This document shows positions 1-9,176 of a stretch of 64,000 bases of DNA, one piece after another. Position 1 is the first letter of the stretch. Each line of letters starts with the position of its first letter. Source of the stretch: Robiginitalea sp. GTDB lineage: Bacteria > Bacteroidota > Bacteroidia > Flavobacteriales > Flavobacteriaceae. The stretch is from contig JAHECA010000017.1 of the NCBI GenBank assembly GCA_024642005.1, forward strand, positions 1-64,000, in the 5' to 3' direction. A program made the translations under genes and the position numbers. The notes beneath the pieces were generated by a model, which was given only the letters and a program-made list of their open reading frames with translations, did no database searches and was not told the DNA's origin.

Positions 1-66
1 AACCCTACTGCCAACTGCCACTGCCGACTGCGAACTGCGCCGCGGGGCGGCGCACCTCCAGGAGAT

Positions 67-98
67 ACCCGGAAGTGAGCTCCGCCCTACTTCCGGGT
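67..98. repeat. Perfect 10-bp inverted repeat (acccggaagt...acttccgggt)
   Basis: Arms 67-76 and 89-98 are exact reverse complements, with a 12-nt loop. Confidence 0.7.
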
Positions 99-130
99 GT
101 TCCTTTGGTCCCACTCCTGAAAATGCCAAA

Positions 131-166
131 ACCCTCCGCGGCGGCTCGCCGCGCGGAGGGTTTTTT
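131..166. terminator. Strong GC-rich hairpin flanked by A- and T-tracts (bidirectional intrinsic terminator)
   Basis: ccaaaACCCTCCGCGgcggctcgcCGCGCGGAGGGTtttttg; stem over 10 bp with a T6 tract. Confidence 0.75.
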
Positions 167-207
167 GTTTCCCGGTCCCTTATGAAAGCGAGCTTTCAAC
201 GGTTCCG

Positions 208-243
208 GAAAACAAAAAACCCGCTCCATTCGGAGCGGGTTTT
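208..243 (-). terminator. Intrinsic terminator downstream of tRNA-Phe
   Basis: aaaaaacccgctccattcggagcgggtttt; on the minus strand it lies just 3' of the tRNA and ends in a U-tract. Confidence 0.8.
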
Positions 244-254
244 GGCGCTTTAAG

Positions 255-327
<73 letters not shown>

Positions 328-464
328 AGGATGTCAGGCCGTTTAAAGCAGGTTTTAAAGGCCGGCCTCTCAAACGGAGGGCAAATATAATTTCAAAAAA
401 GAAAACAACCAACAAAAAGGATAAAAAGGGGATTTGTTTTTTCGGGTTTTCCGATCTTTGCAGT

Positions 465-1193
465 ATGAATCTGGCCGTCGACGCAGGGAATACGCAAGTG
501 AAAATGGGGGTCTTTTCGGCAGGCCGGCTGCTGCATGTCGAATCGGTATCTCATCCGGGTTTTGCCCAGGCGCTAAAGGCCCTTTTTAAGAAGTACCCGG
601 GCATCGGCTACGCCATTCTGGCCTCTGTGGGGGAAGCGGGGCATACCATCCGCGACTTGCTGGCCATTTTTTGCAGGGTACATGTGGTAAGTGCCGCCAC
701 CAAGACCCCATACCGCAATTCCTACGCCACCACGCAAACCCTTGGGGCCGACCGTATGGCCCTGGCCTCGGCCGCCTTTTTCCGCCAGCCGCGCACCAAC
801 ACCCTGGTAATTGATGCGGGCAGCTGTGTGACCTACGATTTCATGAACGACTATGGGGAATACCTCGGGGGTGCCATTTCCCCGGGTCTGCGCATGCGCT
901 ACAAAGCCCTGAATGCCTTCACCGCGCGCCTTCCTCTGCTCGAGCCCCAGGAGCCCCAGGATCTGATCGGAAATGCCACCGAAAGCAGCATCCACAGCGG
1001 GGTGGTAAATGGCCTTTGCGGTGAAATGGACTGGATTATTGACCAGTACAAATCGCGCTACTCCGATTTAACAGTAATTTTAACAGGGGGCGATGCCCAA
1101 TTTTTGTCCAGACGCTTAAAAAGTGTCATATTTGCCCATTCTAACTTTCTCCTGGAGGGCTTAAACCAGCTGCTGGAATACAACAAAAGCTAG
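465..1193 (+). CDS. coaX: Type III pantothenate kinase
   Basis: N-term MNLAVDAGNTQVKMGVF; LGADRMALASAA; VIDAGSCVTYDFM; GGAISPGLRMRYKAL. Confidence 0.93.
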   Translation: MNLAVDAGNTQVKMGVFSAGRLLHVESVSHPGFAQALKALFKKYPGIGYAILASVGEAGHTIRDLLAIFCRVHVVSAATKTPYRNSYATTQTLGADRMALASAAFFRQPRTNTLVIDAGSCVTYDFMNDYGEYLGGAISPGLRMRYKALNAFTARLPLLEPQEPQDLIGNATESSIHSGVVNGLCGEMDWIIDQYKSRYSDLTVILTGGDAQFLSRRLKSVIFAHSNFLLEGLNQLLEYNKS

Positions 1194-2474
1194 ATGGTAA
1201 AAAGATTCGTTCTCGCAATCCTTATTTTTGCGACTTTTTCGGTTTCCGCTCAAAACGGAACCGTTTCACCGTATTCCGCCTTCGGTATCGGAGACCTGAG
1301 GGGCATCCGCACGGTCGACAACCAATCCATGGGAGGGCTCGAACTATTCACCGACAGCATCCACATTAACCTCGGCAACCCGGCCGCTTTGGGCAAGCTG
1401 GGCCTGGCAACCTATTCGGGGGCTGTTGCCCGTAAAGATGTGCGCATGGAGACCAATGAGGAAAAGCAGAACACCTCGGTAACCAACATGGAGTACCTGA
1501 GCATCGCCTTCCCGCTCATTGCACAACGGAGTGGGATTGCTTTCGGCCTGAAGCCCTACAGCTCGGTGGGCTATCAACTGGAAGATATTAGCTTTAACTC
1601 CGAGGGGGTCCAGGTACTTAATGAATACAGCGGGGAAGGTGGGCTGAACCAGGCTTTCCTCTCGGCCGGTATCCGGCTGCTGCCCGGGTTGCAGGTAGGG
1701 GCCACGGTCAATTACATCTTCGGCCAGATCATGAATAAACGGGTACAGGTTACCGAGGGTATTGCCTACGGCACCCTTGACGAGCGGCAATCCGATATCA
1801 GCGGCTTCGATTTTAACTACGCCCTGACCTACAGCCACAGCCTGAGCGCCAAACACACCTTGTATACTGCGCTCAGGGCCCATACCCAGACCAACCTGGT
1901 TTCGGAGAACCAAAGGCGTATCGGCACTTTTGTGCCGCTGAACGGAAACGAAATCGAGACCTCTCAGGTAGACCTCGACCGCGACAACCTGCGCAATACC
2001 GAAATCAAGATCCCGACCACCTTTACCCTGGGCCTCGGCATAGGGGAAGAATACCATTGGATGATAGGGGCCGAAGCGGGCATGCAGCAGTTCAGCAAGT
2101 TCAGCAACCCTTTCCTCGACGGCGACAATATAAGCTACGAAGATGCCAGCAGCTACGCCCTGGGCGGGTATTGGGTGCCCGATCACACCGACGTGGACGC
2201 TTACTTCAACCGGGTTACCTACCGGGCGGGCGTTCGTCTGGATAATACGGGTTATGTCGTAAATGAAAAGCCAATTTCAAATTTTGGCATAACATTTGGA
2301 ATGGGTTTACCGCTGGGGTTTGAATACTCCAACCTGAATCTTGGTTTTGAAGTCGGCCGCAGGGGTACAACCATGAACGACCTGGTTCGAGAGAGTTATT
2401 TTAAAATAAGCCTGGGTATCTCGTTCAATGCTGCCGGCGCCAACCGATGGTTCCAGAAAAGACAGATTAATTAA
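1194..2474 (+). CDS. Putative outer-membrane beta-barrel protein (FadL/PorV-like)
   Basis: Signal peptide ending ...SVSAQ, NxxVSPYSAFGIGDL-like N-terminus, alternating beta-strand pattern; ATG directly follows the coaX stop. Confidence 0.65.
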   Translation: MVKRFVLAILIFATFSVSAQNGTVSPYSAFGIGDLRGIRTVDNQSMGGLELFTDSIHINLGNPAALGKLGLATYSGAVARKDVRMETNEEKQNTSVTNMEYLSIAFPLIAQRSGIAFGLKPYSSVGYQLEDISFNSEGVQVLNEYSGEGGLNQAFLSAGIRLLPGLQVGATVNYIFGQIMNKRVQVTEGIAYGTLDERQSDISGFDFNYALTYSHSLSAKHTLYTALRAHTQTNLVSENQRRIGTFVPLNGNEIETSQVDLDRDNLRNTEIKIPTTFTLGLGIGEEYHWMIGAEAGMQQFSKFSNPFLDGDNISYEDASSYALGGYWVPDHTDVDAYFNRVTYRAGVRLDNTGYVVNEKPISNFGITFGMGLPLGFEYSNLNLGFEVGRRGTTMNDLVRESYFKISLGISFNAAGANRWFQKRQIN

Positions 2475-2517
2475 TAAAAAATCATTATTTTAACCCCCCT
2501 GATAAACTGTTGACAAG

Positions 2518-3888
2518 ATGAAAAAGGAATTATACATAGTGGTCATTGCCATTCTCGGGTTTGCCGCCATAGGGTCGGCCCAGGCCCAGGATCCGGAATG
2601 TATGACCAATCTTTCCATCTATGCCGAGCACGTTAAAGTGAAAAATTACGAAGCGGCCTATGCCCCCTGGAAAATGGTATACGAGACCTGCCCTGGCCTG
2701 AACAAAGCCAACTTCTCTTACGGGGAGCGCATTCTCGATTACAAAATTGAAAGTTCCAGCGGAGCCGAAAAGGAAGCGTACATCAAAGACCTGCTGACCT
2801 TGTACGACAAGAGCCTGCAGTACTTCCCTACCAATTATACAAAAGCCGAGATCGCCAGCGACAAGGCTTCCCTGTTGTACGACAACAAAAAAGCCACCGA
2901 TGACGAGCTGTACAGCATTCTCTCCCAGGCTTTTAAGGAAGACCGGGCCAACTTCGACAACCCGAAGGCGCTGTACCTGTATTTCTCCACCCTTGTAGAC
3001 TTGCACGGAGCCGGCAAAAAAGACCTGCAGGAGGTGTTTGACGTATACGACGACGTAACCGATAAAATTGAAGAGGAGAACGAAAAATACCTGGAGCAGA
3101 TCGGCAAGCTGTTGCCCAAGGATTCCCTGGGCACCCTGACTTCTAATGAAAAGAAACAGCTGAATTCCTTTAACAGCTATTCCGAGAACTACGGGAAAAT
3201 TTCAGGTAGCATCGACTCCAAGCTGGGGAACCTGGCCGACTGCGACAACCTGATTCCGCTCTACCAGAAGAGCTTTGACGAGAAAAAAGGCGATATCACC
3301 TGGGTGAAACGCGCTGTGGGCCGTATGTTCGCCAAGGATTGTACCGACGACCCGCTTTTCCGCAAGCTCTTTGAGGCGCAGATTGCCCTGGAGCCGTCGC
3401 CCAGTGCCTACCTCTACGGGGCGACCCTGAAGGTAAAAGACGGAGATACCCGTGGGGCCATTGCCGATTTCGACAAGGCCGCCGAGCTCGAAACCGACCG
3501 TCGCAAGAAATCTGACATCTATTACAAGGCTGCAACCGTGGCCCGTAAGTTCAGCAAGTCGCAGGCCCGCACCTATGCCCAGAAGGCCATTAACGCCAAC
3601 GGCTCCAACGGAAAGGCTTATTTGCTGATCGCCAACCTGTACGCTTCAAGCGCGAATGAATGCGGCAATACGCCTTTCGAAAAACGTGCCGTATACTGGA
3701 AGGCCGCCGACCTGGCCCGCCAGGCTGCCCGCGTTGACCCGGCCCTAGGCGGACACGCCAGCCAGGCTGCCGCGAGCTACAGCGCCAAGGCGCCCTCCAA
3801 GACGGATATTTTCCAGTCGGGAATGGCTGGGAAAACGATCGCCCTGAGTTGCTGGGTCGGGGGTAGCGTAACGGTGCCGAATTTATAA
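2518..3888 (+). CDS. Exported TPR-repeat protein
   Basis: Signal peptide (IGSAQAQ), TPR-like helices, C-terminal GKTIALSCWVGGSVTVPNL module. Confidence 0.75.
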   Translation: MKKELYIVVIAILGFAAIGSAQAQDPECMTNLSIYAEHVKVKNYEAAYAPWKMVYETCPGLNKANFSYGERILDYKIESSSGAEKEAYIKDLLTLYDKSLQYFPTNYTKAEIASDKASLLYDNKKATDDELYSILSQAFKEDRANFDNPKALYLYFSTLVDLHGAGKKDLQEVFDVYDDVTDKIEEENEKYLEQIGKLLPKDSLGTLTSNEKKQLNSFNSYSENYGKISGSIDSKLGNLADCDNLIPLYQKSFDEKKGDITWVKRAVGRMFAKDCTDDPLFRKLFEAQIALEPSPSAYLYGATLKVKDGDTRGAIADFDKAAELETDRRKKSDIYYKAATVARKFSKSQARTYAQKAINANGSNGKAYLLIANLYASSANECGNTPFEKRAVYWKAADLARQAARVDPALGGHASQAAASYSAKAPSKTDIFQSGMAGKTIALSCWVGGSVTVPNL

Positions 3889-3894
3889 AACCCT

Positions 3895-4512
3895 ATGGGT
3901 TCTAAGCTAAACGCATTGCGGTTCATTGCCAGGGCAGTTGTCCTGGCAATGTTCGTTTTGGGTTGCGAAGACACCTATAAAAGGGTTGGGGGCGAAGCCG
4001 CCGAACTGGTCTACCCCCAGGGCATTGCCCGCGACTTTACCCTTACCTATACCGAGAGCATCAAGCAGCTCACCAATCAGGACAGCAGCAATACCCGGGT
4101 AATCGCCATCCTGAAGAGCCCGGTGAGTGAAGATTTCACCAACCTGCGCTTCCAGTACCGGACGTTTCCCGAAGGCCTTCGGGTCGAATATTATGACGAC
4201 CAGGGCCAACTGAGCACCATTGAAGCCGACTACGCCATTATTTATGCCCAGACCAATGTGTACGACCTGAGGGGGCATGTGGTCATGGAAACCCACGACG
4301 GCAAGCGCCTGCAGACCGAACAGCTGTACTGGGACCGCGAAAGCGACTGGATTTTCACTGAGGAGCGCTTTACCATGACCAACCCCGAGGACGGTACTGT
4401 GCTAAATGGGGTGGGGATGGACTTTAACCGCGATTTTACGTATTTTAAAGCCCACAAGACGGGGGGCGAAATGCTCGTCAAAGAACAAGAACCCGAAGAA
4501 GAAGAATCATGA
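3895..4512 (+). CDS. lptC: LPS export ABC transporter periplasmic protein LptC
   Basis: Lipoprotein-like N-term (VLGCEDT); YDDQGQLSTIEADYAIIYAQTNVYDLRGHVVMETHDGKRLQTEQLYWD is LptC-like. Confidence 0.82.
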   Translation: MGSKLNALRFIARAVVLAMFVLGCEDTYKRVGGEAAELVYPQGIARDFTLTYTESIKQLTNQDSSNTRVIAILKSPVSEDFTNLRFQYRTFPEGLRVEYYDDQGQLSTIEADYAIIYAQTNVYDLRGHVVMETHDGKRLQTEQLYWDRESDWIFTEERFTMTNPEDGTVLNGVGMDFNRDFTYFKAHKTGGEMLVKEQEPEEEES

Positions 4513-4712
4513 TCCGGATCCTGAAATATACCGAATACCTCTACCTGGCCATCGCCCTGATTTCCCTCTACGAAATCTGGAACCTCTGGGGCGTGAACCG
4601 GGAGAAGAGCTACCTGTTTATTTTCTTTGCAGTGGTGTCTGCAGGCATGTTCCTCTTCAGACGGAATTACCGCAGGCGCTTCGAGAGGCGCAACGACTCC
4701 GGTCGCAAATAA
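4509..4712 (+). CDS. Small conserved-type membrane protein (67 aa)
   Basis: ATGA overlap with lptC; two TM-like segments and a basic tail. Confidence 0.7.
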   Translation: MIRILKYTEYLYLAIALISLYEIWNLWGVNREKSYLFIFFAVVSAGMFLFRRNYRRRFERRNDSGRK

Positions 4713-4718
4713 GGGCAC

Positions 4719-5996
4719 ATGGTCATTATCCTGATTACCCTTTTGTGTTCGGCCTTTTTCTCCGGGATGGAGATCGCATTCGTCTCGGCCAACCGCATCC
4801 ATATCGAAATTGAGAAGAAACAGGGCGGCCCCCTGGGCATAGTGCTCTCGCGACTCACCGCCAGGCCTTCCCGGTTTATCACCACCATGCTCATCGGCAA
4901 CAATGTGGCCCTGGTGGTTTATGCGTATTATATGGGGGAAATTTTGATGGCCTGGTTTCAGGAGATGCTGCCTGTAGACTCGGCCGTTTTGAGGGTGTTG
5001 CTTACCGATTTCGCCCTGGTGACCCAAACGGTTATTTCGACCATAATTATCTTGCTGACGGCCGAATTCCTGCCCAAGGTGCTATTTCAGATATATTCGA
5101 ACACGTTGCTGAAGGCCCTGGCCGTGCCGGCCTATATCAGTTATTTGGTGTTTTGGCCCTTTACGGAAGGCATCATGCGTATTTCGGACCTGATCTTGCG
5201 CGTGTTCTTCAAAAGCACCGGCGATGAGGTGCAACTTTCCTTCACCAAGCTGGAGCTGGGCGACTACATTACCGAACAGATGGAGACCGTCGAGAAGGAA
5301 GACGAGGTAGATTCCGAAATCCAGATCTTCCAGAACGCCCTCGAATTTTCAGAGGTAAAGGCCAGGGACGTAATGGTGCCCCGCACCGAGATCACGGCTG
5401 TGGAACTGCACGAGGTTCCCCGCAACCTCACCAAGCTCTTTGCCGAAACCGGGTATTCCAAAATCCTGGTCTACAAAGACACCATCGACAACATTATCGG
5501 CTACGTGCATTCGTACGAGCTGTTCAAAAAACCGAAAACCATCAAAAGCATTTTGCTGCCGGTGGAATTCGTGCCCGAAACCATGCTCATCCACGGCATC
5601 CTGAACGCGCTTACCAAGAAGCGGAAAAGCATAGCGGTGGTACTCGACGAATACGGGGGCACCTCGGGCATTCTCACTGTAGAAGATATCATTGAGGAAC
5701 TTTTCGGGGAAATCGAAGACGAACACGATACAACCGACCTGGTCGAGGAGCAGCTCAGCGCAACCAGTTTCAGGTTCTCTGCCCGCCTGGAAGTAGACTA
5801 CCTCAACGAGCGCTACAAGCTCGAGCTGCCCGAAAGTGACGAGTACGGCACCCTGGGTGGGATGATCCTGAGCGAGACCGAGGAAATCCCGAAACAGGAC
5901 ACCGAAATTCGTCTGGGCCGCTTCGTATTCCACATCCTGGAGGTGTCGAATACCAAAATTGACCTGGTTGCCCTGGACCTCCTGGAAAACGATTGA
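4719..5996 (+). CDS. CNNM/HlyC-CorC family transporter (hemolysin-like, CBS domains)
   Basis: N-terminal DUF21 membrane region; VMVPRTEI; VVLDEYGGTSGILTVEDIIEELFGEIEDEHD; C-terminal CorC_HlyC domain. Confidence 0.9.
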   Translation: MVIILITLLCSAFFSGMEIAFVSANRIHIEIEKKQGGPLGIVLSRLTARPSRFITTMLIGNNVALVVYAYYMGEILMAWFQEMLPVDSAVLRVLLTDFALVTQTVISTIIILLTAEFLPKVLFQIYSNTLLKALAVPAYISYLVFWPFTEGIMRISDLILRVFFKSTGDEVQLSFTKLELGDYITEQMETVEKEDEVDSEIQIFQNALEFSEVKARDVMVPRTEITAVELHEVPRNLTKLFAETGYSKILVYKDTIDNIIGYVHSYELFKKPKTIKSILLPVEFVPETMLIHGILNALTKKRKSIAVVLDEYGGTSGILTVEDIIEELFGEIEDEHDTTDLVEEQLSATSFRFSARLEVDYLNERYKLELPESDEYGTLGGMILSETEEIPKQDTEIRLGRFVFHILEVSNTKIDLVALDLLEND

Positions 5997-6084
5997 AATA
6001 TCCTGCGGCAATCCCCCTTGTATTTCCCTTTTATTATTGGGGAGAAAATGGTATTTTCGCCCACTGATTTAAAGAACCCATAGC

Positions 6085-8205
6085 ATGGCGATTTTAGAGA
6101 AAATCCGCAAGCGTACCACGGTACTGATCCTGATTATCGGCCTGGCGCTCTTTGCATTCGTGATTTCAGACATATTTACCCGTAGTGGCTTCCAGGGCGG
6201 GAAGGCCGGCTCGGCCGTTGGCGAGGTCAATGGTGAGCTGATCTCCATTGACGAGTTCAGGCTGCAGATGGAGACAATGGAAAGCCGTTTGGGCGGGCAA
6301 CTCACCGCCATCCAGGTGGTTAATACCGTATGGGACCAGGCCGTGCGCACCACCCTGCTGAACCAGCAGTACGGGAAGCTGGGCATCGAAATCGGGCAAG
6401 ACCAGATTATGGAGCTCATCAAGAGCAACCCGAACTTTACCCAGAACCCCCAGTTTCAGGATGCTGACGGGAATTTTGACGAAGATGCCTTCCGGAATTT
6501 CATCACCGAGCTGCGGGTAAACCAGCCGCAGCAGTACCAGCTGTGGTTGCAGAGCGAGGAAGCCCTGATCCAGGCTGCCAAGGAAGACACCTATTTCAAC
6601 CTGATCATGGCTGGGGCCGGCGGCACCCTCGAAGAAGGCAAGCGGGATTACCACCTGACCAACGATAAGGTCGACATCCGCTTCGTGCGGGTGCCCTTTT
6701 CTTCAATCGCCGACAGCACCATTGCGGTGAGCAAGGAAGAAATGGCCAAATATATCAAGGAGCACCCCGAGCGGTTCAAGCAGGAAGCAGCCCGCGATAT
6801 CCGCTACGTATATTTTGAAGAAAAGGCCTCCAAGGCCGATGAGGATGCCCTTCAGGCAGGCATGCTGTCCCTGATGGATGACCGGCAGGAATACCGGGAC
6901 GACCTCGATTCGACCCTTACCATTGCCGGCTTCCGGCACACCGATGACATGGAAGCCTTCCTCGACCGCAATTCAGATACCAAATACGATACCGTTTTCC
7001 ACAGCAGAAACGAGTTGTCGCCGCAGTTTGCCGACACGCTGATGGCCCTGCCCGTTGGAGAAGTTTTCGGTCCGTACCGCGACGGCAACTACTTCAGGCT
7101 TACGCGAAAAATGGCGAGCAAGGCGAACGGCTCGGTAAAGGCCAGCCATATTCTGGTGGCTTACCAGGGTGCATTGCGGGCCAACCCGGCTGTGACCCGT
7201 ACCCAGGAAGAAGCCAAAACCCGCGCAGAAGAACTGCTGGCAGAGGCCCGCAAAGACCCCAGCCGCTTTGCCCAGGTGGCCCGCGACAATTCTGACGGCC
7301 CGTCCGCTCCGTCGGGGGGTGACCTCGGGTATTTCCAGGAGGGCGTTATGACCCCCAAGTTCAACGATTTTGCCTTTGGGAACCCGGTAGGGACCATTGG
7401 CCTGGTAGAAACCGAATTTGGTTTCCACATAGTGAAGGTAGACGACAAACAGGATGTTGTGCAACTGGCCACCCTGGCCCGTGCCGTTGAACCTTCCGAT
7501 GAGACTATCAACGCCCTCTTTACCGAGGCTACCAGTTTGGAAATGGCCGTCGTGGCCAGCCCGCAGACCTTTGGAGGCATCTCGGAAGAGAAAGGCTACG
7601 AAGTTCGCCCGGTGAACAAAATCAAGGTCATGGACGAGAACCTGCCCGGCCTTGGGGCACAGCGCCGTATCGTGCAATGGGCGTTTAACCCCGATACCGA
7701 AGTGGCCGACATTCGCCGCTTCGACCTGAGCAACGGCTATGCCATCGTGCAGCTTACCGCCGCTTACCGGGAAGGGACCCGCGATGTGGAGGACGCTTCT
7801 GTACAGGTACTGCCGATATTGCGCAAGCAGAAAAAAGCCGAAATGATCAAAGCTGCTATTGCCGGCCGGAACCTCGACGACATGGCCCGCGAAAGCAACC
7901 AGATGGTATCTACTGCCTCTGCACTGAACGCCAAGTCGCCCACCATTCCGGGGGCCGGGCGTGAGCCGCTTGTAGTAGGGATCGCCGTGGCCATGGACCA
8001 GGGCCAGATGTCCGGGCCACTGGAAGGCGAAACCGGCATCTTCAAGGTGGAAGTGGTGCGCAAAGAAGTGGCGCCAGAGCTCGAGAACTACAAGTCGTAC
8101 GCCAACGCCGTGACCTCAGCCCTGGGCCCGCGTATCAATTCAGCGGTGATCGAGGCCCTTAAGGCCAAGGCTGAAATTGAAGACAACCGGGCGCTCTATT
8201 ACTAG
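6085..8205 (+). CDS. Peptidylprolyl isomerase, PpiD/SurA-type
   Basis: N-terminal TM + SurA_N; parvulin motif VKASHILVAYQG...SGGDLGYFQEGVMTPKFNDFAF...FGFHIVKV. Confidence 0.92.
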   Translation: MAILEKIRKRTTVLILIIGLALFAFVISDIFTRSGFQGGKAGSAVGEVNGELISIDEFRLQMETMESRLGGQLTAIQVVNTVWDQAVRTTLLNQQYGKLGIEIGQDQIMELIKSNPNFTQNPQFQDADGNFDEDAFRNFITELRVNQPQQYQLWLQSEEALIQAAKEDTYFNLIMAGAGGTLEEGKRDYHLTNDKVDIRFVRVPFSSIADSTIAVSKEEMAKYIKEHPERFKQEAARDIRYVYFEEKASKADEDALQAGMLSLMDDRQEYRDDLDSTLTIAGFRHTDDMEAFLDRNSDTKYDTVFHSRNELSPQFADTLMALPVGEVFGPYRDGNYFRLTRKMASKANGSVKASHILVAYQGALRANPAVTRTQEEAKTRAEELLAEARKDPSRFAQVARDNSDGPSAPSGGDLGYFQEGVMTPKFNDFAFGNPVGTIGLVETEFGFHIVKVDDKQDVVQLATLARAVEPSDETINALFTEATSLEMAVVASPQTFGGISEEKGYEVRPVNKIKVMDENLPGLGAQRRIVQWAFNPDTEVADIRRFDLSNGYAIVQLTAAYREGTRDVEDASVQVLPILRKQKKAEMIKAAIAGRNLDDMARESNQMVSTASALNAKSPTIPGAGREPLVVGIAVAMDQGQMSGPLEGETGIFKVEVVRKEVAPELENYKSYANAVTSALGPRINSAVIEALKAKAEIEDNRALYY

Positions 8206-8231
8206 GCCGCCGTTCCTGAACCTATTCTTGG

Positions 8232-8257
8232 ACCCCTGCCACGGCAGGGGTTTTTTT
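8232..8257. terminator. Hairpin terminator between convergent genes
   Basis: acccctgccacggcaggggttttttt. Confidence 0.85.
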
Positions 8258-9176
8258 ATGCCATAAGCTCGCGGTAGGCGAGCAGGGTGGGGTACCCTTT
8301 TTCCAGGAAGTATCCCGACGGGTCATCGGGTGTGGCCGCCAGGATGAAATCGCCTCCCCAGGCCCCCAGGCTTTTCAGGCTTCCCGGGAAATCGGGGAAC
8401 AGGCTTTCCTTTACGGTGGGTAGCCCGAGCAGGCCAGAAATGAGGGTTTCGTGCCGGTTTAGGGCACTGCAGAATGCGGTCAGATCTGTGGCCGCGGCCA
8501 TGCTGGTCCCCAGGTTGGAGATTTCGTTGAGCAGGGGCTGCGGTACGGGCTGCTTTTTGCGGTAGCGGGCAATGCCCTCCCGGCTGTCCTGCTTTACATT
8601 CAGGTATACGAACCAGAGCGACCCGGCAAAAGGGGGATCAAATGGGGCGGGTACCGTAACCGGGTATTCGCCGGGTATGCGGCTGTAGTAGATCGGGCGG
8701 TTGCTCGTCGCGCAGGCCAGGTCGTAGCCGCTGCCCCCCAGCGTGCGGTCGAGCAGGGCATAGGGGTCTGCCCCTGACCAGGCTGCGAGGTTGGCCAGCA
8801 GGGTGGAAGACGACCCCAGGCCCCAGGCCCTTGGAAAATCAAGGCGGGTTTCTACACGTGCCCCCCGGCATTTCTCCAGAAAACCGGGCTGTAAAGCCAC
8901 TACGGTCTGCAAAATGCGCAACAGGCGCTCTTCAGGGGTAATGGGGAAGGGGCCTGAAGGCACGGGTTGTTCCAGTTGTTCGGGGGTGAAGGCCGCCTCC
9001 AGCCAGCTCTGCCCTTCCGAATCGCGGCTGCTCCAGCCAAGGCCCGGGCCGTTGTGTTCGGAAACCTCCAGCCATTGCCCGGGGCGGGTGGGGAGGGCGA
9101 GGGCCCTGGCACCATCCAGCACCGCGTACTCGCCTGAAAGCAGCAATTTCCCGTGGCTGAAGAAGGTCGCTATCAT
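8256..9176 (-). CDS. GHMP kinase (GYDIA-type, mevalonate pathway-associated)
   Basis: FFSHGKLLLSGEYAVLDGARALALP; PRAWGLGSSSTLLANLAAW; GGSGYDLACA (variant of GYDIA). Confidence 0.85.
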   Translation of the reverse strand: MIATFFSHGKLLLSGEYAVLDGARALALPTRPGQWLEVSEHNGPGLGWSSRDSEGQSWLEAAFTPEQLEQPVPSGPFPITPEERLLRILQTVVALQPGFLEKCRGARVETRLDFPRAWGLGSSSTLLANLAAWSGADPYALLDRTLGGSGYDLACATSNRPIYYSRIPGEYPVTVPAPFDPPFAGSLWFVYLNVKQDSREGIARYRKKQPVPQPLLNEISNLGTSMAAATDLTAFCSALNRHETLISGLLGLPTVKESLFPDFPGSLKSLGAWGGDFILAATPDDPSGYFLEKGYPTLLAYRELMA

